From contig JAMKCF010000013.1 in the NCBI GenBank assembly GCA_023634235.1, positions 16,989,705 to 17,053,704 of the forward strand: DNA of 64,000 nt, read 5' to 3'. Under the pieces are notes generated by a model. The model did not search any database. It saw nothing but the letters and a program-made list of their open reading frames with translations, and was not told the origin of the DNA. Shown here in pieces: positions 1-12,500 of the stretch. Each line of letters starts with the position of its first letter. Within the stretch, counting starts at the first letter, position 1. The translations under genes were made by a program, and so were the position numbers. Origin of the DNA: Pisaster brevispinus (taxonomy: Eukaryota > Echinodermata > Asteroidea > Forcipulatida > Asteriidae).

Positions 1-145
1 TACTTGGCAGCTACGGCTACGGCTACAGCTACGGCTACGGCTACGGTTACCACTGTTGCCATGGGTGTCTCTAAGTACGTGCTACGCGTCAACGCACGGA
101 GACGCGAAACAAAATCAGCCGTAGCCGTATCAGGCATTTCGAACA
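1..145. repeat. GGCTAC-rich unit-boundary repeat, copy 1
   Basis: Tandem GGCTAC hexamers (1-50) are followed about 70 bp later by the inverted form CAGCCGTAGCCGTATCAGG, giving a small foldback. The same block with flanks recurs at 22374-22510 and 42290-42420, marking the ends of the tandem units. Confidence 0.7.
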
Positions 146-1734
146 CAACCCTTTTATCAATTAGAAACAGCTAGGCTAGATTTTTTCAAAGAATAACCTT
201 TCACCTTGTGCTGATAATGAATATCAATGTTGTAAGAATTTCTATATTTCGTACGGTTTACGAGAAGAGGGTGATTGCATTGACCGCTGTTTCATTTATT
301 TAGTTATTCCGTATGCTTATTACTAATTTTTATTGAGAAAAAACTCTTCCTTTTTCTACAAAGACACGTAACAGAAATAGAAGCGCCGGGAGTTTGAAAC
401 CCAGATATACACCAGGTCGACTTCTCCCCTGTATTTATCCTTCATCAGTCACATTTTAACACCATCGGATCAGAATAAGAGACACAGACGCACGCAAGGT
501 AGGATAAAAACGAGAGAGAGGGCGCTATATCAGATGCTAATGTACGCAAGAAGGATGCACTTATTTTGTTGAGTTTGTTAGTTTCTTTTGGGTATATTTA
601 TGTTTGCAAGATTATCATTTTACATGATGCCATCATGATTTACGCAGTTTTTCATTGAGAAAAAAGTGTTGTTGTTGTTGAGACAATCGAACCCAATAAG
701 AACACACATTCTAATTTTTACATCCCTGTGGAGACATCCTCTGGTATTTCCTTTGTCTCTTTACTTAACAGTCTCCCATACCAGACTGTTTACACACAAT
801 TCCTTGTAGAGCATCCAAGTCTTTAGATTCCCCTTATGTAGATCCTTAGTTTTCCTTTTTCTGTTTTTTAAAACACTGAATCAAAATGTTTCACTGATCA
901 AATAATTTATCAGTTAATTACAATCAGTGCAAATAGAATACACGTTTTCACACTTCTGAATAAATAAGTAACAACTGAAGAACTGAAGAAAAAGCTGGCA
1001 GCCACATCAATCTTTAGAGTATAATTAATTTGTACTTAAACAAAATACAGGTACCGTTAAAATAATACAATGTTGCCGCTTACGTTCTTTGCGCCTGATC
1101 AGTCTTAGTAAAGAATTTGTAAGTTAAAGAAATATTTTCTTATTTACATTATCTCATGGAATTGGGCTTCCCAATTGGTGAATACGAATATATTTGAAAT
1201 TAAACAAACTCAGGCAGATAGATCACTGCACATTAATTTAAAATATGAGTACAACAGTGCAGTCATTTGAATAATGTCATCTGCTTAAACAAATTATTTA
1301 TGTCACGGAAAGCAAACTAGTCTAAAAAATAACTGCATAGGCCATTCTTCGATTTTTAATAAGGATCTTAATGCAAAATGAAATATGTATGAAACTGTAC
1401 AAGCTAAATAAAAAGGGATACCATACAGATAAATGTTTATAAGTCACTAAAATTTTGTGAATTGTTTAATATAATCCTTAAGATAAGGTCAGCTGCACCA
1501 AAAAGGAACTAAAGCAAATTGCAGCAGTTTTTGGCAACATGTAGAATATATTGAAGACTTTATATTGTAGTTTAAACACTGCTTGAAGTATTTTTGTTTG
1601 CAACAGTTGAGAATTCCGCCATGTTTTGGTCAAAACTTTTCAAAAGCCTTAGGGATACCTCTTCACGAATGCCCGTTTGACCACAAACACCACAGCCAAG
1701 TACAACTCCCAAGGGGCATTATGGAGAGTTTTCC
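146..1734. other. Sequence downstream of RTK copy 1, no gene seen
   Basis: AT-rich, colinear with 22511-24114 in unit 2 with small indels. No coding pattern, RNA gene or clear transposon recognised. The 3' untranslated region of RTK copy 1 presumably ends here; no polyadenylation signal could be assigned with confidence. Confidence 0.4.
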
Positions 1735-2153
1735 AACTCTTGACTGCTGATAACCACCAGGCATCTAGTTATCATCAGCCCCTAGCTTGATGACGTTGAA
1801 TTCTCATAGACTGTTGGTAACATATTGACTACTGAATGATTTTTGTTAATGTCATTTTGCATCTAATCTCTTGACTGCTGATAACCACCAGGTATTTAGT
1901 TAACGTCTGTTTACATAAAATCTTTTGACTACCGGTACCCTCTGGGCATTAGTTATTTTATTATCAAATCTCTTGACTACTGGAAATCACTAGGTATCTA
2001 GTTAATATCGGTTTACAAATCGCTTGACTACCGGTATACACCATCTAGGTAATATTGATTTACATCCAAACTTTTGACTGCTGATAACCACCAGGCATTT
2101 TAGTTAATGTCCGTCTACATCGAATCTTTTGACTACCGCTAACCACCAGGCAT
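1735..2153 (-). repeat. Minisatellite in the 3' flank of RTK copy 1, with a decayed copy of the last exon
   Basis: About seven irregular units of 45-60 bases share the core GACTACCGGTAACCACCAGG and a CATCTAGTTA segment, which is the reverse complement of the stop-codon region. One unit at about 1755-1835 extends into a recognisable but frameshifted duplicate of the terminal coding exon (TCTATGAGAATT and CGTCATCAAGC on the sense strand). The repeat therefore arose from the end of the gene. Copy 2 has a related array at 24115-24409. Confidence 0.75.
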
Positions 2154-3598
2154 CTAGTTATCGTCAAACTCTGGCTTGATGACGCTGAAATTCTCATAGA
2201 CTGCTGGTAACATGTATGCCTGTAAAACAGTAACATTAAACACCAAAGATGAAACAAACTACGTAAAAACCTCCTGTTAGATAGGAATTTTATCACTTTA
2301 TGCTTTCAAAAAATAAAAATAGTGGACAATTTAAGAAATATACTCTGCTTTTTAACTTTAATCCTTTACATTTTTATGTTTTCATAGTAAAATTGTGTTG
2401 TTCTCCTAGAATCGGTTGATATGACGAGATCTACATTTTTAATGTATTGTGACAATTATTTTATGATAATTGAAGATTTACTTTAAAAGCAAAAGAACAC
2501 ACAAACTAACTTCATCATCTGGAACATTTCTTATTTTGTCCAGCACTTTGGTGATCTCTTTGAAGCTTGGGCGATTGTTTGAGGTTTTCCTCCAACACTT
2601 CAACATCAATGCGTGACTGAATAATACACACATAAACGAGAACAATGAAATTTTAATTTTCTCTAAGCATTAAGCAAAGCACCGAAATGCACAAGGGTTC
2701 AAAGCTGTTTCAGATTGAACACCAAGGAAATGCTAATCATAATTATTAGAATTTAATTCAAGCATCAACGACACTGCATAAAATATCAGCAGCGCTGAAT
2801 TTAAGGATGTAGTAATAAGAGTACAGCTTGATTTCTCAGAAAATATCGATATTCTTAAGAACATGCTGACTCGAGAGTCTCTATTTTTGATTGTCTTTAA
2901 TTCTGTTTTCTAGTAGGATTTTATGTCTTTATTTAATATTCTCACATGTCATCCGGGCAGTTTTCAGGTTGAGGCATCCGGTTTCCATCCAGTAAATAAT
3001 CAGCCAAGTTTCTGGTCTGGATCCCCGGGTAGGGCGTTCCACCTAAGAGTTCAACACAAATGCTATATGAACGAAAGTGCCTATTTTACAAAGCGGCTTT
3101 TCCATGAAATTCCACTTCAGATTACACGCATTTTATGGTTTAAGGTTTCTCAAACATCAGAGTATTTCAATGTGTTACCAGTACATACCGAATGTCATAA
3201 TCTCCCACAGTAAGATCCCAAAGGACCATCTACGTTTCAATCAGAAAGAAAATGAAGAATTGATCAAAATAACGCATATGCAAATACCATAATATATAAT
3301 ATAGGCCTATATACCGTTAAATATGATTGATCAAGTTTGGTAAACTTCCATAAAGTTAGGATTTGTTCCTCTCCCCCGAAAAATTATTGCAATACTTCAC
3401 AAAGGAAAAACCTGCAACTAATGTCTAACGTTAACACATGTAATTAGCCCAGCATTCGCTTTTTGCTTCTTCTATGGTTAACGTATTAAGAGGTTCATTA
3501 ATGAATAATTCATGATTGTTGACTTACACGTCACTTTTAGAGACATAACGTCGATGCGTCAAGGATTCAATGGCCAACCAGCGGACAGGAATCCGGGT
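2154..3598 (-). CDS. RTK copy 1 exons 24-28: kinase C-lobe and C-terminal tail
   Basis: Exons 3598-3528, 3229-3189, 3042-2946, 2616-2511 and 2219-2154 encode residues about 1208-1333. Motifs: [12 protein letters not shown] (P+1 loop as in Tie), [15 protein letters not shown] split across a phase-2 intron, [40 protein letters not shown] (conserved C-lobe CW...RP). The 21-residue tail contains [12 protein letters not shown], a possible pTyr-x-Asn (Grb2 SH2-type) site, then TAG at 2156-2154. Exon 25 (41 nt) is very short but exact in phase and motif. Confidence 0.88.
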
Positions 3599-6500
3599 CT
3601 AAATTAAAAGAAGGCGAGGCTTAGAATATTGCATTAAGCCAATGGTGTAGTTTTTGGTTAGAGAAATACAAATCGACAAATATTATACATAAAAGCAACA
3701 TTTTCTGGATATTGTTCGTCTGAACTTCAAACTAAAGTGTGCAAGAACCGAAATATGTTTATCTTGTCTTGCAATGCAATAATAATACGCACTAAAAACA
3801 TTAGGAATAATTATGGAGGTTCGAACCTTGACTTAATTTTTGCATTTTTAATTTTAAATTTTAGAACATTTCTCGTTCTCTTCATTGTAATACTTAATTC
3901 GACTATATTTATTTCTACCAATGGACACAGAGTCCTAAGGTGTAGATCACAAACCACTGAGTCTATTGACTTACATGTTATTTATTGTTATCATTATTGT
4001 AATATGAATCAACAAACCAAAGTTAATGACATCTTAGAAACAGAGAAAAAAATGGAGCTGGGCAGGACACATAGCCGTAGAACAGATAACCGTTGGAGCT
4101 CAGCAATTAATCACTGGACGCCATAAGGTTATAGAGGGCACCAGAGAAAAATATCATGGAGAGTCGAGCTGCAACAACTCTGGGGGACAGTTAATTGGTA
4201 TCAACAAGCACAAAATAGAGACATTTGGAGACATCATGCTGAGGTCTTCATCCTGCAGTGGCTGAATAATCACAATCAAAATCAAAATCATATGAATCAA
4301 CACAAATGAGGAAAATGATCCGTGAATTTCCATTTACAACTTTTTACCTTCGATTCCTGAACATAGACGTCTTCTCCTCGAGATAGTCCGAAATCAGAAA
4401 CCTTGGCAGTCAACTCTTCACCAAGAAGTATGTTCCTCGCGGCCAAATCACGATGAATTATCTACAAGAACATTAATGCGATTTTTCATATGGTTAGAAA
4501 TATTTTGCACATTACACTTTGATACTGAGTTCAATTTGATACTGTGTAATGGATATGGATACAACATAACAAGTCTTTAAAATAACTTACGCCTGCGTCC
4601 GAGAGATGCTGCATTCCTTTAGCAACGTCTACACCAAACTTCAACAACTGTGACATAGTAACCGGAGAGGCTTTGTAATTAGACTGCTCCCGTTGTAGCC
4701 GAATTGGGCGATTTTTACGCAGATAGTTACGCAGGTTATCACCAGGAACAAACTCCAATGCAACGTACAGAATTCCTTGGTGCAAAAAAAATACAAAAGA
4801 CAAGATCTACTAAGCTTTAGGTTCAATACTCAAATTTATAAATTGCATTACATTATATAAATCGGTCAATAAGGTTTGTCTGAAACAAAGTAGTTAGATT
4901 TAAAAAAAAAAAAAAAATACCTTCATTAAAACACGCCCCCAAGAGACCAACAATATTTGGATGTGCTTTGATTAAAGTCATTGTCTGAAACTCCTTCAAG
5001 AAATCTTCGGCAGCATTCTTGGAGGATCCACCTGAAATTCGTAAAAACAAAATCATAAAAAAACAACAACTAAGGATAATTTGTTTTGTCTTTCAAATGT
5101 AAAAGCCCATGTTAACAATAGGATGTGATTGTAGTTAAACCGGATTGATTCTTGATTCTTCTAATGACATACTCAACTATTCCTGACCTTTGAGCATTTT
5201 GATGGCTGCTTTGATGACTTTTCCTTTCCTCTTAATTCCACCAAGACGTACTTCTCCAAAGTTTCCCTTCCCGAGAATGGTATCTTCAACAATCAAATGA
5301 GTCCATTGAATTTCCCAGTCGACTGCCCACTGTGGAAGACCGATGTTCTCGTAGATATCTTTATCGTCATTTAAATATCGAACAGTTGATGATTGGTTTT
5401 CGGTGACAGGTTGGTTCAAATCCTAGAGGTCATTAAGACAACATTAAATTAACTTTTTGTAATAGTATTATACTGAACTCGTTACCAATACAGTTTTCTT
5501 TGTTATTCGTTAGTGTGTTGTTTGCTTATTTTTGTGTCTTTTAATGGTTTGTTGTTTTGTTTTTTGCCTTAATGGAGTGCTGACAGTGGGACGCCACAAA
5601 TGAACTGAACTTATACAGTAATACAACAGTAAATGATGACTAAGAGCGATTAGACAAAACAATTTTTCAATACATTTTCCTTTGACGATACAACTGTGTT
5701 ATTGGCCAGTTCCAAGTACAAACTGTTTGTATCCATAAAATAAAAAAGCTGTCTTATTTTGTCTTACCAGTCCTTCATTGGGTCCAGTAGAAGCAGCAAG
5801 AAGATCGCGGCGATCTTTTCTCCATTTGAGGCAGTCGATGATTAAAATCGGAACGACAATTAGGACTATGAGACTTAAGATGATCACTGGAGCAACCAAT
5901 GGGTTTGCAGTTGCCGCTGCAGAAAGAGCTGAAAATGAAATAAATAAAAGTTAGTTTAGACAATACCGACAGACCAGAGTTCGTGTCGGGGAGGCGGGGA
6001 CGAGGGAAGGGTGGTCGTGGTTTGTGTTTCTTTATGATGAATTTTATCATTTATCCACGTACAAATCTTTTAGACTATCATGTTTCTTGATAAAGGCCTT
6101 CCAAATAAAATAAATAATAACCATGTACATCTCAAATACTAAAATAATCATAAAACTAGTAACTTGTATCTATACCTGTTACAGTGACTGGTTCCGAATA
6201 GGTGACAGTAGCATACTGTATAAAAGATAAATAAATAAAGAACAAGCTGTAAATTTGTTATGTTCTTGAGTAAGAAGCCCGCGGTTCATACCTTCTGCGA
6301 ATGCGAAGCGAATTTGACGTCACAAACTCGCAACTAACGATTCGCAAGTGTTGCCCTTGAAAACAGAAGTGTGACGTCAAATTCGTTTCATATTCACATG
6401 AACCCGTATGAACCCGGCTTAACAAGTTATGCCGATATTTACAACGTTTTCGAAACGTTTTGGACGATCAAGTTGTATGACCTGATTTATATGTTATAAT

Positions 6501-9500
6501 ATATTGTTATTTCTAAAATATATTTTAAGTGTTAACTGTTTCGTTTCTCCTGCTAACTGATCCAACACGAATGTCATATGTTGCTCCTGTGTCTAGTGGT
6601 GCGTTGTAGTAACCTCCATACATTCCACCATCTCCAACTACAAAAGAGTCTGGAACCATCTGCTTGGATAGTTCAGCTGCGATGTAGTTATCGGGAGAGA
6701 CCTTGTAGTGGATCGGATCTAAAGCTTCTCTCTTCGTCTTGGATGTAGTCTTCTCAACGTGAATCACGTAGGATCTGTAGCATAGAGAGTAAAAGAAAGC
6801 AGTTTATAAACGTGAGGATCTTAAAATAAAGACAATGACAACTTTTAAAATATTACCCTTTGGGGTTCTCAAAGCTATAGCTTTTAATCAGTCGCCTATT
6901 TGAAACTTTCCTAAAATAAATTAATGTTGAATAATGCTTACGTGATATAAACACCATCAAGGACACGGCTCAGATGGATTGTGACCGTAGTATCTGTGGC
7001 ATCGCTTGGATTTGATCGTGGTGCCGGGGGTGAAGGGAGGTCTGGAATAAAGTACAATAAAACATGATGAGGTTCTATGGCCTATCACGTGACTATCTTC
7101 TATCACACGTTATCAATGGAACCAAAACTAAATAAGAAATTTTTAATATACTCAGAAATAGCTTCTTACTTTCGGGTGGTTTAGTAGGCACTGCGAGTGC
7201 TGCTACATCGCTGGTGAACTTTTGATTTTCTGCTGAAATCTTGAACTCGTATTCAGTTGTTGGTTCGAGATTGGTTATTATGATCCATAACTCATTTCCG
7301 AGTTCCTTATTCATGAAGACAGTATCTGCAACAAAATCCAGCTGGTGACGTTTCGCAACAGCTCTGTACTCCACCTAGTCAATGTGTTTTGAATTGAGAG
7401 AAATTTGCACTCACAGTTAATCCTTTTGAAATAGCAGAATTAGCCTTGATCCACTGATAGTTCATGGAAGCTAATTATGTTTAAAATCAATTAAAAACTT
7501 AATTGAAACTTAGTCTTGGAAAGAAATAAATTGAGGCAGCTTTTGACTAGATGACTGTCGTTATTAATCATAGCAGCCTAAAAATGATTCGATTGTTCTT
7601 CATCTCAAGTACAACATAAATATTGTTCACTTATAAATCGTTGAGTAGATGTCATGGCAACAATTGGTTTGTGGTGTTAGCTTTTTAAAAATTCAGTGTT
7701 AATGTAAAGCTATGTGGGCGAGCTTGTAAACAAATGTTGTCTTTTTATGTGAAAAACAGCAATAAAAATGGCAATGACTCATGGAAATACTAGTAACATG
7801 ATACATACTGTGTACTTCATGATTTGCCCATTTGGGTTCATCGGTGGATCCCATTCCAAGGTGACTGACTTATCAGTTTGAACCGTCGACCGAAAATTCT
7901 CGACTGGACCAGGAACTGTGGAACCAATTCAATCCAGTCAAACAAAGAATTCAAATGTTAAATTTGTTTACAATACCTCTTCAAGCGGTAAATGTGAACT
8001 ATTGGTTTCGATATTTTACATTATACACAAATTTGATGCATTTGGAGTTCAATGTCGCAGATTATAACGAAGATGTGAAATCTAGACTCTTCTGTTTCCC
8101 GATGCCAAGCCCCGTGGAATGGAAAAACCAGACTTCGCTGAGTTTTTCTATGACAATGCACAAACGACATGTATTCAATATATGTGTTAAATAATCCCTA
8201 AATAGACCCCTGTCATTTGAACTGTTTTTCACAATCAACACAAAAAAGAAACGGAAGCTCCGATAATTCTCAACTTCTAAACGACGTGGACAAGTCCATG
8301 TGGAAACCAACCTTTGTTCCCCGTGACACGACCTTGCCTTGTTTGGACGAACAAGAAGGACGATTATTTTTGGGGGAAATGGGTGCAAATTGATCAAAAG
8401 AGTCCAAAACTTAATACCAGGCGGTTCCAATATTAAACTTTGGAGCATAGATGGATGACACGTGACGTGTGTTCCACCAATCAAATGACAAGGTACTGCA
8501 TGTGTGGTTTATAATAATAAATGGTGAGATTTCTTTACATTTCCAAAATTTCTTACCACCAATTTGTGTTATGCTTGTGACTGCCATACTCCAAACACCG
8601 CTACCGGCAGTCGTCTTGGCTCGCACCTAGTTGAAAACAACTTCTCAAATAATCAAGTTAACAACATGTTCATAATTTATTGTACATTCACTGTACACAC
8701 GTATTTGAATGTCAAATATCAAGTATCAAAATAGAAAGCAGGCACTGACTGTACAAGCGTGTGGGAATGTCCAAAGTCCAATATCGAAATAGAAAGTAGA
8801 CATTCACTGTACAAGCAAATATCAATGCTCAGCCCAATGTCCAATATCAAATTGACTTCACTGGCATCATTCCATGCAACAGTTTGTTTATATTTTCTTT
8901 CTTTTTTGCGAAAAATGGCTCCAAAAAATTGTAACAAAGTAAATAAACCACAGACTGACCTTGATGAAGTAAACAACATTTCTCATGAGGCCCTCTATAC
9001 GAGAGCTCAATGACGTCACACCAACGTTTGTCGTTATGGTTGCTGATTCTTCATCTTCCATGGATGGCCAGTAAGAGATATCATAGTTGGTTATGATTCC
9101 ACGGGGAGGGTCAGGTTCTTGCCACTCCACCGTTATCGAACTTTCATCAGCGCTCCGTACCATCAACCCATTCGGTTCGGGAGGAACTAGGACGAACAAA
9201 ATATTTGTTTAAAAAACTCATTTACCAATGTAATTCCATTAAAAATCAAAAAACGCCATTGCTTATTTTAGCGCCTATTTTACTACTTTTGCATTATCCT
9301 ATTATCCTATAATGGTAAATAAAACGCAAGAGATGCATATTGATTCGACTGATTCTACAAATTGCACATTGTCCTCGACTTTTATTTTAGTTTTGGGGAG
9401 ATTTGTGTTGGTAGGACCATAACTTTTGCCTAACATCATATTTTGAGTCTGTTGAAGACTATTATTGTTTTTTATTGTTACCTTTTGGTAATTTGGCATG

Positions 9501-12500
9501 TGGGCCACAAATTGAATCAAATAAACTAATATGGCTGATTTGTACTCGAGATAAATCCAGATAATCAGATCGTTTCATTTCTATTAAGTCAACACATGTA
9601 TCAGGAAGGTAATGTTTAACAATTTATGATTAATAGTATGCAAGGGATTATTTCGAAATTAATGTCTTTTTTCTTGAATAAATGATGGTCTCAGAGAGCA
9701 AAACTCAGCAACGACATTACTTTTCAGTTGTTTGTACCGGATTAAGTTTGCAAGTAGGATCCAATGTATCATGTAATGCTGAAACTGAACGGGGCACAAG
9801 AATGGTTGATATAAACACACACTAGGGCCTATATACCTCCTTCGGCTGTTCTTTCAGTAATGGTGGTACTAAACGGCACAATACCCTGACTGGTACGGGC
9901 TGCAACCTGGAAGCTGTAATCAGTATATGGTTTTAAATCATTGATCGTCACCATTGAGCTTGAGGTATCAAACGTGCCTACTTCATTGCCAGGCATAGAT
10001 CCTACTTGAGTCAGCTTATACGTGTACCCTGTGATGTTACCACCTCGACCTCCACACGGTGGCTCACTCCAAGAGAAACTCAGACTGGTATTGGTCTTAG
10101 CAGAATTCAGCACATCCGTTGGCACTACCGTCGGTTCTATTAAACAACGTATTGCATACAGTCAGTCAATAGCGTGCTATTATTTTGGTTTATGATAACC
10201 TTTTTTAAGTCAAACAGACTTGGGCAGACGATCAGACCACTGATGCTTACTTCTTCGTGTACCTTGGTGAGGAGCGAATAGGTTATTTTGAATTGTCTCA
10301 GTGTCTATTCAAGATACAAATAAATGAGACACAAAAACCATGTCGGGGTCAGTGGATATTGCAAGACAAATCCAAGGACTGGTAACTGTTGGGGTCACGA
10401 GATTGAGTATTTTCAGCTATTGGACAGTTTCATTGAACGCTCAGTGTACCGGACACTGATGTATTTTGACGAGTTGAGTTCCCAAGTAGTGTTGCAGCTC
10501 CTCTAGAATAGCTGCCTCAAATCAATTATTATTGAGTGTACTAACAATTAACATTTTTCTGAAAACTTTGTGGTTTCTTCCAGACACCGATTCTGTATAA
10601 TATAACTAAATCCGTGCCCAACAGATCAATTGTCTAGTGGGCCTGAAGGGACATTTAATATCGCAAACGACACGTAGTCTTCAAGAAGTCGTAACATTGT
10701 TCGCGTATATGCGCGAACATGCATGTATTTAAAGGGCCTGACTACTTCTCCGCTATACTCCACGTACCCATAGATCACTTAGCAAATTGTCTACATGTAT
10801 GACATTATTCCATATGCAACAAAGTATGCAACAGCATTCACAACATTACAAAATATATTCATTTACTCGCATACGTATGCGTACATAATCCCGAAAAAAT
10901 GATAAAAGAAAACAAATCGTGAGTATGCGTACATCACGAATATTTCCAAGACATTGTAGATGTATGTGCGCATATTTGTGATAATGCGATGCACCTTCAG
11001 GGCCACCTAAGATCTAAGAAGAGTGAAGTTTGGGGGGGGGGACAAACAAAAAACTCACAAATCTCAATGACTGTCTTATATTATACTACAAACAGTAACT
11101 GTCTTACCTGAACACTGACAGCTAGGCCCAGAATATGGAGATTGACAACCTGCAGAAAGAATTTATGAAACATTAAACTAAACATCAGTTTTGTTCGATG
11201 GTAACACATAACCATTACAGTGGCTAAGTTTGGATAAATATTTCCTAGTTATACTGAATCTAACTCTGGATTGCTCATCTTCCTTTACTCACCCACACCC
11301 TCCATGCATTCTCCAGAATCTTTAAGACAGGTTCCTCCTCCTTGACAGTGGCAGGTTTGTTTACAATCAGCACCATACATACCATCCAGGCATTCTGAAA
11401 CAAATTTAAAAGTTTTTTATTTTGCTCTATGGATGTAGCCTATTCCTCACAAAATGTAAGGAAAAAATGCATATTATACACCTGTATTTTCGTTGTTTTG
11501 ATACTCAATAGATCGAGCCAGCCTTTGCCTTTGTTTTGCCACAAAACATCCTCTTACCTTGCAAGCAGTCCAGTCCCATGTAGCCGGCAGCACACGAGCA
11601 TCCATAAGGATCAGGTAGACAGAACAAATGACCCTGGCAGGCGTGGTGGTGTGGATCGTGACTATCAGAACAGCCGTATTGAGCGTCCTTACCAAACAAA
11701 TGACGACCATGAACTATAACGTGAAAGGTGTTTAGTTCACCAGTGTTAGTAAAATAAGACTTCTAGGGGAATGCATTCTGTAACAATTCCTGAGTTAAAT
11801 GTTAAATAACGCTTAGTTGCAATTCGTAAACACGTTACTAATTGACAAAGGTATACTGCCATAATTCGTCAAAATCTAAATGACCTATGTTACTTTCACA
11901 ATTATTTCCACTGAAACCGGGTGTGCAGACGCAGGTTCCTGTGTGAGCATCACATATTCCTCCATTGAAGCATAATATTTTTGACTCCACAAAATAGTGG
12001 ACGTTGTTACTTCACAAAGCAAAAGGAAAGACACACATTTTCAAGGGACACTTTTGTGGATCATTGTATTCTACTTTAAAAACATCTTTCCAACCGTATT
12101 CATTTCAAATCATTTCATAACAAACGCTTTTCATAGCCCAAATCGCCCAATCCAGGGCAACGTGTCCCTTTTAACCTTTTTCGCAGTTATTTCCACTGAA
12201 ACCTGGAGCGCAGACGCAGGTTCCTGTCTGATCATCACATATTCCTCCATTGTAGCATCGACGACATGCATTCCAGCACATCGGACCCCACATCCCCGAT
12301 TGACAAGCTGAAATAAATGTAAATAACGAACAGTAAGATTTTAAACTAAAGGAACACATTCTGTAAGGTACATACAAAGTCTTTAACTTAGGGAAGTTTT
12401 TTTGTTAAGATGTCAAACAAACCTCGAACTATGAGTCTCATTATGCCGTGACGTTGTTGATGTTCTTGGCCTTCCACGAAGCAGCTATATATCCCTTCAT

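Noticed and set aside
8062..8484. 140-codon minus-strand frame between FN3 exons of RTK copy 1
   Set aside because: Lies in an intron, no family motif, no counterpart in copy 2 or in the phosphatase.
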